Source: Propionivibrio sp.
Lineage (GTDB): Bacteria > Pseudomonadota > Gammaproteobacteria > Burkholderiales > Rhodocyclaceae
DNA: 64,000 nucleotides
NCBI RefSeq assembly: GCF_029255185.1
Contig: NZ_JAPUVO010000119.1
Location: 1-64,000, forward strand
Reading direction: 5' to 3'
Under the pieces are notes generated by a model that had not been told where the DNA came from, made no database searches, and worked only from the letters and a program-made list of their open reading frames with translations. Position numbers and translations under genes: made by a program. Positions 8,860 to 17,971 of the stretch are shown piece by piece (positions within the stretch are counted from its first letter, which is position 1; every line of letters begins with the position of its first letter).

Positions 8860-9156
8860 GTGTCAGCCACAAAAAATGGAATCTCAGGCGCAACACTCGA
8901 TCTGGCCGCGATTGGCCACGCGTTGACCGTACATGATGTTCAGGCTCCGCCAACATCACCCGAATGGGCGCGCTGGCTTGAAGAAATCGGTTTCATTGAC
9001 GGCGAATACGTCATGTTGATGGCGCGTGGGCTGCCTGGCGGTGATCCTCTGGTTGTCCGTATCGGTCAATCGACCTTTGCCTTGCGCCGGGCCGAGGCCG
9101 CCTGTGTGCGGGTGGCGTCGGTGGCGCAGCCCAATGTTGAGGGGTGCAAGGCATGA
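8860..9156 (+). CDS. feoA: Ferrous iron transport protein A
   Basis: A small SH3-like cytoplasmic protein that supports FeoB. It starts with GTG preceded by GGAGA. The core (LEEIGFIDGEYVMLMARGLPGGDPLVVRIG) and the conserved end FALRRAEAACVRV are typical of FeoA. At 98 residues it is longer than the usual 75-85, with about 15 extra residues at each end. Its stop overlaps the feoB start as ATGA, so the two are translationally coupled. Expression is presumably set by the upstream Fur box. Confidence 0.88.
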   Translation: MSATKNGISGATLDLAAIGHALTVHDVQAPPTSPEWARWLEEIGFIDGEYVMLMARGLPGGDPLVVRIGQSTFALRRAEAACVRVASVAQPNVEGCKA

Positions 9157-11036
9157 ATCAGGCCGTCATCCATCTCCACCCGAGTGGGCCATTGCTGGCT
9201 CTGGTCGGCAATCCGAACTGTGGCAAGACCGCGCTCTTCAATCTGCTCACCGGCAGTCGGCAGAAGGTCGCCAACTACGCCGGCGTGACCGTCGAACGCA
9301 AGGAAGGGCGGCTCACCACGCCGGGTGGAAAATTCTTGCGCGTGCTCGATCTGCCGGGCGCTTACAGCCTCTATCCCCGCTCGCCGGATGAGCGCGTGAC
9401 CTGTGACGTGCTCTTTGGTCGCGCGTCTGGTGAAAAGCGGCCGGATCTGATTGTCTGTGTGGTCGATGCCACCAACCTGCGGCGTAATCTGCGTCTGGCA
9501 ATGGCCGTCAAACGCCTGGGCCTGCCTTGTATTGTGGCGCTCAACATGGCGGATCTGGCTGAAAGGCGTGGCATCAAGGTCGTACCCGAAGCGCTGGCCG
9601 TTGAGCTGGGCATGCCGGTTGTCAGTACCGTCGCCATCCAGAGTTCGGGCGCTGAACCGTTACTCGCGTTATTCGACGATCCGGCGATCTGGTGTTCCAT
9701 GGCGCTCACGCCTCCTGCGCAAGGTATGCCCACAGAGTCCGATCACCTTGTCGTGCGCCGCATCCTGCAACGCCTTGGCCTGGATGACGTTATCCCGCAC
9801 ACGCCGAGTGATCGCATCGATGGCGTCGTATTGCACCCGGTGATCGGGCCGATAGTGCTGGCCGTGGTGCTGTTCCTGGTCTTTCAGGCGGTATTTGCCT
9901 GGGCCGAAATGCCGATGACTCTCATCAAGACAGCAACCGCCAGCTTGAGCGAGGTCGTCGGTGTAGTGATGCCCGAGACTTGGCTCAGGAGCTTGATCGT
10001 CGACGGCCTGATTGCCGGTGTTGGCGGGGTGCTGGTGTTCCTGCCGCAGATCGTCATTCTCTACTTTTTCATTCTTTTTCTGGAGGAGTCCGGTTACCTG
10101 CCGCGCGCCGCTTTTCTGCTTGATCGGCTGATGGGCAGTGTCGGCCTCAGTGGACGTTCATTCATCCCTTTGTTGTCCAGCTTTGCCTGCGCCATTCCCG
10201 GAATCATGGCCGCACGCAGCATCGCCAATCCGCGTGACCGTCTGGTGACGATCATGATCGCGCCGTTGATGACCTGTTCGGCCCGGCTGCCGGTGTATGC
10301 TCTGCTAATCGGCGCTTTCATTCCGCAGCGCCTGGTGTGGGGGGCGTTCGAATTGCAGGGGCTGGTCTTGCTGGTGCTCTACCTGGCGGGTGTCATTGGC
10401 GCGCTGGCCGTGGCCTGGCTACTCAAGCGCTTTACCGCCGCCGGACGGCAGGTCCGCCCGCTGATGATGGAACTGCCCAGTTATCATCTGCCAACGGTGC
10501 GCAATATCGCCATCGGCATCTGGCAAAAGGTGATGATTTTCATGAAGCGGGTTGGTGGCATCATCCTCATTCTGACCATTCTCCTGTGGTTTCTGGCGAG
10601 CTTCCCGGCAGCGCCGGATGGCGCTACCGGCGCGGCCATTGAGTACAGCCTGGCCGGCATGCTGGGGCAGGCGCTGGCGCGGGTTTTCGAGCCGATCGGC
10701 TTCAACTGGCAAATCAGCATTGCACTGGTGCCCGGCATGGCGGCGCGCGAAGTGGCGGTCAGCGCGCTCGGTACCGTCTATGCGCTTTCGGCAACCGGCA
10801 GCGATACGGCACAGGCTCTGGCGCCGTTGATCGCGCAGAGCTGGAGCCTGGCCACCGCGCTGTCGCTACTCGTCTGGTATGTTTTCGCGCCGCAATGCCT
10901 GTCGACGCTGGCCACCGTCAAGCGCGAGACCGGCAGTTGGACGATGCCGCTGATCATGGCTGGCTATCTGTTTGCCTTGGCCTATGCCGCCTCGTTCATT
11001 ACCTATCGGGTGGCGCTGGCGCTGGGGGTGGGCTGA
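9153..11036 (+). CDS. feoB: Ferrous iron transporter B
   Basis: Inner-membrane Fe(II) transporter with an N-terminal G domain. Visible motifs are G1 GNPNCGKT (residues 19-26), G3 DLPG (66-69) and G4 NMAD; a membrane part with gate-type segments such as GYLPRAAF and SFACAIPG follows. The length of about 627 residues is shorter than E. coli FeoB (773) but normal for many betaproteobacteria. ATG 9153 is preferred over an in-frame GTG at 9144 because TTGAGGGG lies just upstream and the start overlaps the feoA stop. No feoC follows. Confidence 0.95.
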   Translation: MNQAVIHLHPSGPLLALVGNPNCGKTALFNLLTGSRQKVANYAGVTVERKEGRLTTPGGKFLRVLDLPGAYSLYPRSPDERVTCDVLFGRASGEKRPDLIVCVVDATNLRRNLRLAMAVKRLGLPCIVALNMADLAERRGIKVVPEALAVELGMPVVSTVAIQSSGAEPLLALFDDPAIWCSMALTPPAQGMPTESDHLVVRRILQRLGLDDVIPHTPSDRIDGVVLHPVIGPIVLAVVLFLVFQAVFAWAEMPMTLIKTATASLSEVVGVVMPETWLRSLIVDGLIAGVGGVLVFLPQIVILYFFILFLEESGYLPRAAFLLDRLMGSVGLSGRSFIPLLSSFACAIPGIMAARSIANPRDRLVTIMIAPLMTCSARLPVYALLIGAFIPQRLVWGAFELQGLVLLVLYLAGVIGALAVAWLLKRFTAAGRQVRPLMMELPSYHLPTVRNIAIGIWQKVMIFMKRVGGIILILTILLWFLASFPAAPDGATGAAIEYSLAGMLGQALARVFEPIGFNWQISIALVPGMAAREVAVSALGTVYALSATGSDTAQALAPLIAQSWSLATALSLLVWYVFAPQCLSTLATVKRETGSWTMPLIMAGYLFALAYAASFITYRVALALGVG

Positions 11037-11083
11037 GAGGCGGCACCGGTCCGCACGAGCAAGTGAGCTTGGCCGTATAATCC

Positions 11084-11416
11084 GTGTCTGTGAAAATTCG
11101 TTCGCTCATCCTTCGTGCAGCACTCGCCATTTCCCTGCTGGCCTCTCAGCAGTGGGGGATGGCGCACGCCATCACACACCTCGACGCTTCGCCTCACCAG
11201 GAGTCACACGAACACAAGCTGCCCGGTGAGGCGTCCTGTGAGCAGTGCCTGGCTTTCTCATCTCTAGCTTCGGCGCTCGCCAGTCCGTTGTTTGTTTTCC
11301 ATGGTGGCCTGGCAGACTGCGTAAGAAACGTTGCGCACGTCATTGCAGGCGTCATCCCGGCCACTCTCCTTCCTTTTTATAGTCGCGCCCCTCCGTACAT
11401 CGCCAGAACGACCTGA
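11084..11416 (+). CDS. Small secreted His/Cys protein, DUF2946-like
   Basis: The 110-residue product has a signal peptide (KIRSLILRAALAISLLAS to MAHA), then a histidine-rich stretch (HQESHEHKLP), a CEQC pair and a hydrophobic C-terminal half. Such proteins, annotated DUF2946 or hypothetical, often stand beside metal-uptake genes, and the His/CxxC pattern suggests metal binding in the periplasm; that is inference. Start codon GTG 11084 or GTG 11090. A TATAAT lies only three bases before, too close for a normal leader, so the promoter is unresolved. It opens the zinc-type operon. Confidence 0.62.
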   Translation: MSVKIRSLILRAALAISLLASQQWGMAHAITHLDASPHQESHEHKLPGEASCEQCLAFSSLASALASPLFVFHGGLADCVRNVAHVIAGVIPATLLPFYSRAPPYIARTT

Positions 11417-11423
11417 TTTAAGC

Positions 11424-11451
11424 ACCGTGCGGACTACTGCCGCACGGTTTT
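11424..11451 (+). terminator. Intrinsic terminator or attenuator inside the zinc-type operon
   Basis: A nine-pair GC-rich stem (ACCGTGCGG / CCGCACGGT) with a seven-base loop runs into TTTT. It lies between the small His/Cys gene and the outer-membrane channel gene, so it may lower expression of the downstream genes. Confidence 0.65.
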
Positions 11452-11477
11452 GCGTCGTCATTACTGGAACGGACCCC

Positions 11478-12854
11478 ATGTTAAAACACTCTGTCATAGC
11501 GACAGCGCTGGCGGCTGCGCTGAATGCCCCGCTGCACGCAGTTGCCGCCGATGATCAAACACTCGCGCAGATTCGCGCCGAGATCAGACAAATGAAGGAG
11601 AGTTACGAGGCGCGCATTGAGGCTCTTGAGCAGCGCTTGCAAGCGTCGGAAGCAAAGGCAGCGCTGCCGCAAACTGCTGCTGCACCCCCATCGGCAACGA
11701 GGTCGGGCAACGGATTTAATCCTGATATCGCACTCATCCTTGGCGGAACCTATGCCAGGCTGTCGCAAGATCCCGGGAATTACCGTATTCAGGGGTTCGT
11801 TCCCGGCGGCAACGAAATCGGCCCCGGAAAACGTAGCTTCAATCTCGGAGAGTCGGAATTGACACTAAGCGCGAACGTTGACCCTCGTTTTTCCGGCAAG
11901 CTCACGTTTTCGCTTTCCCCGGAGAATCAGGTCAGCGTTGAGGAAGCGTTCTTTGACAGCATAGGCCTGGTCAACGGCGTCAATCTTAAGGGCGGACGTT
12001 TTCTTTCGTCCGTCGGCTACCTTAATGGCCAGCATGCCCACACATGGGATTTCGTCGATGCCCCGCTCGTCTACCAGGCCATGTTCGGTGACCAATACAA
12101 GCCGGATGGATTGCAATTGAAGTGGTTGGCGCCAACCGAGCGGTTTTTCGAAGTTGGCATGGAGGCCGGCAATGGCGCTGCGTTTCCCGGAAACGACCGT
12201 AACAAGAACGGTGTTGGTTCAGCCAGCTTGTTTGGCCATGTCGGTGACGACCTCGGTGAGAGCAGTAGCTGGCGAGCCGGGCTAGCGTATTTGCGAACCG
12301 GTGCCGCCAACCGTTCGTACAGCGACCTGGACCATACCGCCAGCGAAGTAAGCAATTCGTTTGACGGGAAATCAAGGCTGTGGATCGTTGATGGCGTTTA
12401 CAAATGGGCGCCCTCTGGCAATGCCACGCATACGAACTTCAAGCTGCAAGGCGAATATTTCTGGCGCAAGGAGGATGGCACGCTCGTTTACGACAGCCTG
12501 GCCCAATCGCTCGGGAGCGCATCACTACCTTTTTCGAGCGCGCAATCGGGCTGGTATATGCAGGGCGTGTACCAATTCCTTCCCGCGTGGCGCTTTGGTC
12601 TGCGCTATGACCGCCTGAATTCGGGCGCCCCGAAATTTGGCTTCGAAGGCAGCGCCTTAGGCACCATCGACTTCCAGCGTTTGTCGCCTTATCAGCCTAC
12701 ACGCAGCAGCATGATATTTGATTATTCGCCATCGGAATTCAGCCGCTTCCGCCTGCAACTTGCCCAAGATAAATCACGCCCGGAAGTTACGGACAAACAA
12801 ATTTTCCTGCAATACATCATGAGCCTTGGCGCGCATGGCGCCCACTCGTTCTAG
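11478..12854 (+). CDS. Outer-membrane channel of the zinc-type uptake operon
   Basis: About 458 residues: signal peptide (MLKHSVIATALAAALNAPLHAVA), a short coiled coil (IRAEIRQMKESYEARIEALEQRLQ) as in trimeric porins, then a long beta-rich barrel ending LQYIMSLGAHGAHSF. The coiled coil before the barrel and the length suggest a porin-type channel rather than a TonB-dependent receptor; no plug domain is seen. The frame is open further upstream, but the signal peptide and GGAACGGA site fix ATG 11478. The ZnuA-like gene follows after nine bases, so delivery of zinc or manganese to the periplasm is inferred. Confidence 0.72.
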   Translation: MLKHSVIATALAAALNAPLHAVAADDQTLAQIRAEIRQMKESYEARIEALEQRLQASEAKAALPQTAAAPPSATRSGNGFNPDIALILGGTYARLSQDPGNYRIQGFVPGGNEIGPGKRSFNLGESELTLSANVDPRFSGKLTFSLSPENQVSVEEAFFDSIGLVNGVNLKGGRFLSSVGYLNGQHAHTWDFVDAPLVYQAMFGDQYKPDGLQLKWLAPTERFFEVGMEAGNGAAFPGNDRNKNGVGSASLFGHVGDDLGESSSWRAGLAYLRTGAANRSYSDLDHTASEVSNSFDGKSRLWIVDGVYKWAPSGNATHTNFKLQGEYFWRKEDGTLVYDSLAQSLGSASLPFSSAQSGWYMQGVYQFLPAWRFGLRYDRLNSGAPKFGFEGSALGTIDFQRLSPYQPTRSSMIFDYSPSEFSRFRLQLAQDKSRPEVTDKQIFLQYIMSLGAHGAHSF

Positions 12855-12863
12855 GAGAACCCC

Positions 12864-13769
12864 ATGAAAAAACCTTCTTTGCCTCTGATCGGTCTGCTTT
12901 TTGCACTGGTCTCAATGCCATCCCATGCGTTGCTTAACGTCATGGCCTGTGAACCTGAATGGGCTGCGCTGACCAGCGAACTTGGCGGCGACAAGGTTAA
13001 GGTATCGAGCGCCACCACCGCCCTGCAGGACCCGCATCGGATCGAAGCTCGACCGAGCCTGATTGCCAGGACGCGCAATGCCGATTTCCTGGTCTGTACC
13101 GGGCTTGAACTCGAAGTGGGCTGGCTGCCCGTACTCTTGCAGCAATCGGGCAATCCAAAAATTGCGCCAGGGCAAGCCGGCAACTTCGAGGCCGGAAGCT
13201 TCGTCCAGCGTCTGGACATTCCTTCCCATGTCGACCGTAACGACGGCGACGTTCATGCCGCAGGCAATCCGCATATCCAGCAAAATCCGCACAACATTGC
13301 ACAGGTTGCGGCAGCGCTGAGCAAGCGTTTAAGCGGCATTGACCCGGCCAATGCAGGCTATTACGAGGCGCGCTACAAGGATTTCTCTGTGCGCTGGAAT
13401 GCGGCAATGAGCAAGTGGGAGCAGCAGGCGGCGAGTTTGAAGAATGTCCCTGTTATCGAGCACCACAAGAACATGGAATATGTCTTGCAGTGGCTTGGCA
13501 TGCGGCAGGTCGGCACGCTGGAACCTAAACCCGGAGTCGAACCGAGCGCCGCCCATTTGACGCAGTTGCTGGCCCAGTTGCAAAGGCAGCCGGCGAAAAT
13601 GGTCTTGCGCGCCGCCTACCAGGATGAACGCGCGTCGCAGTGGCTGTCTGAACGCGCCCATATTCCGGCGCTAGCCTTGCCCTTTACGGTTGGCGGAAAC
13701 GACCAGGCCAAGGATCTGTTCAGCTTTTTCGACGACACCGTGCAACGCCTGCTGGAGGCGGCCAAATGA
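12864..13769 (+). CDS. Zinc/manganese ABC transporter substrate-binding protein, ZnuA-like
   Basis: A periplasmic metal-binding protein of cluster A-I type. It has a signal peptide (MKKPSLPLIGLLFALVSMPSHA) and candidate metal ligands at His58 (DPHR), His137 or His143 (NPHI, NPHN) and His200/201 (EHHKN). The usual long His-rich loop of ZnuA is reduced to a short DVHAAGNPH segment. AGGAG precedes the ATG. Its stop overlaps the permease start (ATGA). The metal is probably Zn(II); Mn(II) is possible. Confidence 0.88.
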   Translation: MKKPSLPLIGLLFALVSMPSHALLNVMACEPEWAALTSELGGDKVKVSSATTALQDPHRIEARPSLIARTRNADFLVCTGLELEVGWLPVLLQQSGNPKIAPGQAGNFEAGSFVQRLDIPSHVDRNDGDVHAAGNPHIQQNPHNIAQVAAALSKRLSGIDPANAGYYEARYKDFSVRWNAAMSKWEQQAASLKNVPVIEHHKNMEYVLQWLGMRQVGTLEPKPGVEPSAAHLTQLLAQLQRQPAKMVLRAAYQDERASQWLSERAHIPALALPFTVGGNDQAKDLFSFFDDTVQRLLEAAK

Positions 13770-14548
13770 ATTTTGACTCGCTTGATCTGACAATCATCGC
13801 CCCCGCCTTCCTGGCCGGACTCCTGGTCCTGGCGACCCATGTTCCGCTGGGTGCCCAGGTACTCAAGCGCGGGATCGTTTTCATCGATTTGGCCATTGCC
13901 CAGATCGCAGCCCTGGGCGTCATCGCCGCTGGCCTGATGGATCTTGAGCCGCACGGTTGGCAGGTTCAGGTCGCCGCCGGCTTGGCCGCAGCCCTGGGTG
14001 CACTGTTTTTGACCTGGACCGAGAAGCGCTGGCCCGAGGTGCAGGAGGCGCAAATTGGTGTCGTCTTTGTGCTGGCAGCCACCGGTGGCCTGCTCTTGCT
14101 GGCCCATAATCCCCATGGGGGCGAGCACCTGCGTGACTTGCTGTCCGGCCAGATTTTATGGGTAAGCTACGCGCAATTGCTGATGCCGGCAGTCGGCACG
14201 CTGACGATCATTGCCGCACTATCGCTGTTCAGGAAACGCATCAGCAGGCTCGGGTTTTATCTGGCGTTCGCCCTGGCAGTGACGGCATCGGTGCAACTGG
14301 TTGGCGTATACCTTGTCTTTGCCAGCCTGATTATCACGAGTCTGGGCGTACGCAACCATGCAAGAAGAAGACGTTTGCCGCTGGCCTATCTGACGGGGCT
14401 TTGCGGTTATGCAATTGGACTGATGCTATCCCTGCTCTTTGATCTTCCATCAGGCGCACTCATTGTCTGGTGCTTATCTCTGATGGCGGTGCTGGTCTAT
14501 GCGCTGGGGCCGGAAAAAAACGCACTTGAATTTGAAGTGCCTTGCTAA
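13766..14548 (+). CDS. Metal ABC transporter permease, ZnuB-like
   Basis: A polytopic membrane protein of 260 residues with about eight hydrophobic segments and the family signature around GIVFIDLAIAQIAALG and VGVYLVFASLIITS. It forms the channel for the binding protein just upstream. No ATPase gene follows: the next gene, lolD, is on the other strand only eight bases away. Either the ATPase is encoded elsewhere or another is shared. Gene order and coupling to the binding protein make the assignment firm; the metal is inferred. Confidence 0.88.
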   Translation: MNFDSLDLTIIAPAFLAGLLVLATHVPLGAQVLKRGIVFIDLAIAQIAALGVIAAGLMDLEPHGWQVQVAAGLAAALGALFLTWTEKRWPEVQEAQIGVVFVLAATGGLLLLAHNPHGGEHLRDLLSGQILWVSYAQLLMPAVGTLTIIAALSLFRKRISRLGFYLAFALAVTASVQLVGVYLVFASLIITSLGVRNHARRRRLPLAYLTGLCGYAIGLMLSLLFDLPSGALIVWCLSLMAVLVYALGPEKNALEFEVPC

Positions 14549-14556
14549 TCCTTGTT

Positions 14557-15255
14557 TCAGCCGGCGCTGCCGAGAAAACTGCCATCACGCAGCGTCAATA
14601 TCCGATCCGCGCGTCCGGCAAGCCCGGGGTCGTGGGTGACGATCACGAAACTCGTTTGCCGCGAGCGGTTGAGCGCCAGCATTAGTTCAAACACGCCCTC
14701 GGCGGTTTGCCGGTCGAGATTGCCGGTCGGTTCGTCGGCCAGGACGCAAGCCGGCGCGGTGACCAGCGCACGGGCAATCGCCGCCCTTTGTCGCTCGCCG
14801 CCGGAAAGCTCGGATGGCGTGTGCTCAAGCCGGTGTGACAGGCCGACTTCGGTGAGCACGGCTGCCGCGCGCTCTTGGGCCTCGGCTTTGGGCAGGCGAC
14901 GGATGAGCAGCGGCATGGCGACGTTCTCAAGCGCCGTGAATTCAGCCAGCAGATGGTGGAACTGATAGACGAAACCGAGATGGCGGTTGCGCATGACGCC
15001 GCGCTCGGCGTCGCTGATCGCGGAAAGATCGCGACCCATCAACTGGATTTTTCCGGCGCTGGCCGAGTCCAGCCCGCCGAGCAGATGCAGCAGAGTGCTC
15101 TTGCCCGAACCGGACGCACCGACCACGGCGACCCGCTCGCCAGCCACGATTTCCAGATCAACGCCAATCAGCACGGGCACTTCAGCGCCCTCGCCGGTTC
15201 CCTGCCGGTAAATTTTCTTGAGCCCCTGACAGGCCAGCACCACAGCCTTATTCAT
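14557..15255 (-). CDS. lolD: Lipoprotein-releasing ABC transporter ATPase
   Basis: ATPase that powers release of lipoproteins from the inner membrane to LolA. Walker [10 protein letters not shown] (residues 46-54), signature LSGGERQR and Walker [11 protein letters not shown] are all present, in 232 residues. The frame is open far upstream, but that part overlaps the permease gene; ATG 15255 gives the family start [16 protein letters not shown]. It overlaps the end of the permease gene by eight bases, implying coupled translation. Confidence 0.93.
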   Translation of the reverse strand: MNKAVVLACQGLKKIYRQGTGEGAEVPVLIGVDLEIVAGERVAVVGASGSGKSTLLHLLGGLDSASAGKIQLMGRDLSAISDAERGVMRNRHLGFVYQFHHLLAEFTALENVAMPLLIRRLPKAEAQERAAAVLTEVGLSHRLEHTPSELSGGERQRAAIARALVTAPACVLADEPTGNLDRQTAEGVFELMLALNRSRQTSFVIVTHDPGLAGRADRILTLRDGSFLGSAG

Positions 15256-16495
15256 AACGCAAGGCCTCCGCCGGATTGACGCGCGCGGCACGCCAGCTCG
15301 GATAAAGCGTCGCCACCAGCGACAGCACGAAGGACACCCCGGTGATGGTGCTAACGTCTTTCCACTGTAATTCGGACGGCAGGTTGGAGATGTAATAGAC
15401 CTCCTTGGACATGAACTGCGTTCCGAGCAGGCGCTCGATGCAGGGCACCACCACATCGACATTGAGCGCCAGCGTGACGCCACCGGCAATGCCCAGCCCT
15501 AAGCCGATAAAACCGATCAGCGCGCCCTGCACCATGAAAATGGCCATGATGCTGCCAGGGCTGGCGCCCAGCGTGCGCAGGATGGCGATGTCGGCCTGTT
15601 TGTCGGTGACTGCCATGACCAGCGTCGACACGATGTTGAAGGCGGCCACCGCAACGATCAGTGAGAGGATGATGAACATCATGTTCTTCTCGATCTGCAC
15701 GGCTCTGAAAAAGTTGGCGTGGCTCCGAGTCCAGTCGCTGATGTAGGCTGCTGTATCCAGACGGTTGGCCAGTTGCCGGGCAATGGCCGGCGCCTGGAAC
15801 AGATCGTTAAGTTTGAGGCGAACGCCGGAGACACGATCATCCATGCGGTAGAGGCGCTGCGCGTCTTCCATACGGATCAGCGCCAGCCCGCTGTCGTATT
15901 CGAACATGCCGACTTCGAACAGCCCGCTGACAGTGAAGGTTTTCAGGCGTGGAATGACGCCGGCTGGTGTAACGACGCCCTGCGGCGCGATGACCGTCAC
16001 CTTGTCGCCGACAAAAACCCCGAGTGCATGCGCCAGTTCGCTGCCCAGGACAATGTTGAACGAATCCGGCATCAGTGCATCGAGGCGGCCCTCTTTCATG
16101 TGTGTGCCAAAATCGACGACCTTGCCTTCGAAATCGGGCAGGATGCCACGCACCATCGCGCCACGCACCGATTGCCCGAAGGACAGCATGCCTTGTGCCT
16201 GAACAAAGGGCGCCGCGGCAAGCACTCCCGGTTCCGCGACCGACTGCGCGGCGACATGCGGCCAGTCGGTCATTTCTCCGCTGGCGCCACTGATCTGGAT
16301 GTGCGAAACGACGGCCAGAATGCGCCCGCGCAGTTCGGTCTGGAAACCGTTCATCACCGATAGAACGACGATCAGCGCGGCAACGCCCAGCGCAATGCCG
16401 AGCATCGAGATCATCGAAATGAAAGAAATAAAATGATTGCGCCGTTTGGCCCGCGTATAACGCAGGCCGATCAGCAGTTCGTAGGGTAGGGCCAT
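15248..16495 (-). CDS. lolC: Lipoprotein-releasing ABC transporter permease (LolC/LolE/LolF type)
   Basis: A FtsX-type membrane protein of 415 residues: an N-terminal helix ([31 protein letters not shown]), a large periplasmic domain (about 50-265) and three C-terminal helices ending [16 protein letters not shown]. It works with LolD to extract lipoproteins. Only one permease gene is present, so the transporter may be a LolDF homodimer as in many betaproteobacteria; whether to call it LolC, LolE or LolF cannot be settled by eye. Confidence 0.88.
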   Translation of the reverse strand: MALPYELLIGLRYTRAKRRNHFISFISMISMLGIALGVAALIVVLSVMNGFQTELRGRILAVVSHIQISGASGEMTDWPHVAAQSVAEPGVLAAAPFVQAQGMLSFGQSVRGAMVRGILPDFEGKVVDFGTHMKEGRLDALMPDSFNIVLGSELAHALGVFVGDKVTVIAPQGVVTPAGVIPRLKTFTVSGLFEVGMFEYDSGLALIRMEDAQRLYRMDDRVSGVRLKLNDLFQAPAIARQLANRLDTAAYISDWTRSHANFFRAVQIEKNMMFIILSLIVAVAAFNIVSTLVMAVTDKQADIAILRTLGASPGSIMAIFMVQGALIGFIGLGLGIAGGVTLALNVDVVVPCIERLLGTQFMSKEVYYISNLPSELQWKDVSTITGVSFVLSLVATLYPSWRAARVNPAEALRYE

Positions 16496-16534
16496 CAGTG
16501 GCAGTTTTTTTGCGGTGGTTAGCTACTAGGAAAA

Positions 16535-16676
16535 GGAAACCGCTTTCAACGCAGAGAGCGCAGAGACGCAGAGATCGCGGAGAGAAGCAAAGAAATTTCT
16601 AGGAATGAGTGTACCATGGCGACTTTGAACGACATTCAGGTTTTTCTCTGCGCCCTCTGCGTTGAAAGCGGTTTCC
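16535..16676. repeat. Long intergenic inverted repeat built on a CGCAGAG word
   Basis: The left arm (16535-16566) and the complement of the right arm (16644-16676) are nearly identical over about 30 bases, starting GGAAACCGCTTTCAACGCAG, with a single mismatch in the first 31. The loop is about 75 bases. It fills the gap between the divergent lolC and RpfE-like genes. RNA from either strand would fold into a long hairpin. Confidence 0.75.
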
Positions 16677-16701
16677 GGTTTTTTACCGTGCCTCGATAGC
16701 C

Positions 16702-17751
16702 ATGCAGCTCACCCTCCTCGTCCCCGAACTGATCTGGCCCGAACCCGACGATGGTACCCTTGATGGTCTTGACTGTCCGGCGCTGGGTACGCTGCTGGTG
16801 CGCAGTCCGCGTACCAGCCGCCCGGCACAGTCGTTTGAAGCCACGCTCGCCGATGCCTTTGGCCAGCCGGAGGGCGCGCCCTATGCCGCCTTTCGTCTGC
16901 TCGGCGAATCGAATACAAAGATCGAGGTCGGCAATCACTGCTGGTTATGCAGTGACCCGGTGCATCTGCGCTACCATCAGGAAGGTTTGATTCTTGCTGA
17001 TAGCGGCAGCTTCGGAATCACCCCGGAGGAAGCACAAGTCCTTGCCGGGGAACTTAACTGCCAGTTGGCCGACGTTGGCCGATTCCACGTGACTGCCGCC
17101 GGGCGCTGGTATCTGCAACTGGCCGACAGCACCCTGGCGCATGGTTTCCAGACGCCGCCGCTGTCTGCCGTTGCCGGTCGCCGCATCGACAGCCTGCTAC
17201 CCGAAACGGCTCCAGCCAGGCGGTTGCGCACCCTGCTCAACGAAGCCCAGATGCTGCTGCATGCCCACACCATTAACGAGCAACGCGAGAGCGAAGGCCG
17301 CTTGGCCATCAATAGCTTGTGGCTGTGGGGCGCCGGAACATTGCCACCACGCCGGGAAAGCGATTTCGATGGGGTGTGGAGCACCAATCCGCTGGCGCTC
17401 GGACTCGCGCGCGCCGCTGGCGTGCCGACCCATCCGCTGCCGGTCGATGCAGCAACGCTGTTTGACCATGCGGCGCCCGCCAGCAACCATCTCGTCGTTC
17501 TCGACGATTTGCTCGGGCCGGTGCAGTATGAAAACGGCAATGCCTACCGCAGCGCCCTGAGCAGCCTCGAAGGCCACTGGTTCGCCCCGCTGCGCGCGGC
17601 GCTGACCAGTGGCAGGATCAGCCAACTGCGCCTCGAAGCTTCGACCGCCTACGGCGTGCTGGTCTGGGACATCCGGCGCAGCGACCAATGGAAACTGTGG
17701 CGCCGCCCGCAGCCGCTGACCACGCTGGCGCAGAAATTGGCGAAAGAATGA
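16702..17751 (+). CDS. RpfE-like / phosphoglycerate-mutase-related conserved protein
   Basis: A cytoplasmic protein of 349 residues of the kind that precedes recJ in many betaproteobacteria and is annotated RpfE-type regulatory protein or ApgM-related. Conserved-looking stretches are TLLVPELIWPEP at the start, SLWLWGAGTLP near residue 210, and VVLDDLLGPVQY near 272. No catalytic metal motif of true phosphoglycerate mutases is obvious. A regulatory or enzymatic role is not known. The ATG has only a weak ribosome site. Confidence 0.7.
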   Translation: MQLTLLVPELIWPEPDDGTLDGLDCPALGTLLVRSPRTSRPAQSFEATLADAFGQPEGAPYAAFRLLGESNTKIEVGNHCWLCSDPVHLRYHQEGLILADSGSFGITPEEAQVLAGELNCQLADVGRFHVTAAGRWYLQLADSTLAHGFQTPPLSAVAGRRIDSLLPETAPARRLRTLLNEAQMLLHAHTINEQRESEGRLAINSLWLWGAGTLPPRRESDFDGVWSTNPLALGLARAAGVPTHPLPVDAATLFDHAAPASNHLVVLDDLLGPVQYENGNAYRSALSSLEGHWFAPLRAALTSGRISQLRLEASTAYGVLVWDIRRSDQWKLWRRPQPLTTLAQKLAKE

Positions 17752-17760
17752 CCATTGCAA

Positions 17761-17960
17761 ACCGCTTTCAACAGCCCTTGTCGAACCACATTCAACGCAG
17801 AGTGTGCAGAGAAAACCAAGAGAACGCAGAGATTTCTGGAAAGCGGACCATTCACCTTATGGGTAAGTGTCGTATTTTTCTCTACGCCCTTTGCGCCTCT
17901 GCGATCTCTGCACCCCAAGGGTATTTCCTGCGGGGCACGTCGAAAGAGGTTTCAATGCTT
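17761..17960. repeat. Degenerate intergenic inverted repeat, CGCAGAG family
   Basis: The region between the RpfE-like gene and recJ repeats words seen at 16535 (AACCGCTTTCAAC, TTCAACGCAGAG, CGCAGAG). It has a complementary right part rich in CTCTGCG, CTCTACG and CTTTGCG near 17877-17912. The pairing is imperfect. It appears to be an older copy of the same kind of element. Confidence 0.55.
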
Positions 17961-17971
17961 AAGGGACGTCC

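Noticed and set aside
11076-11081. TATAAT as the promoter of the zinc-type operon
   Set aside because: Only three bases separate it from the GTG start and no -35 is evident; a leaderless transcript cannot be excluded but is not supported.
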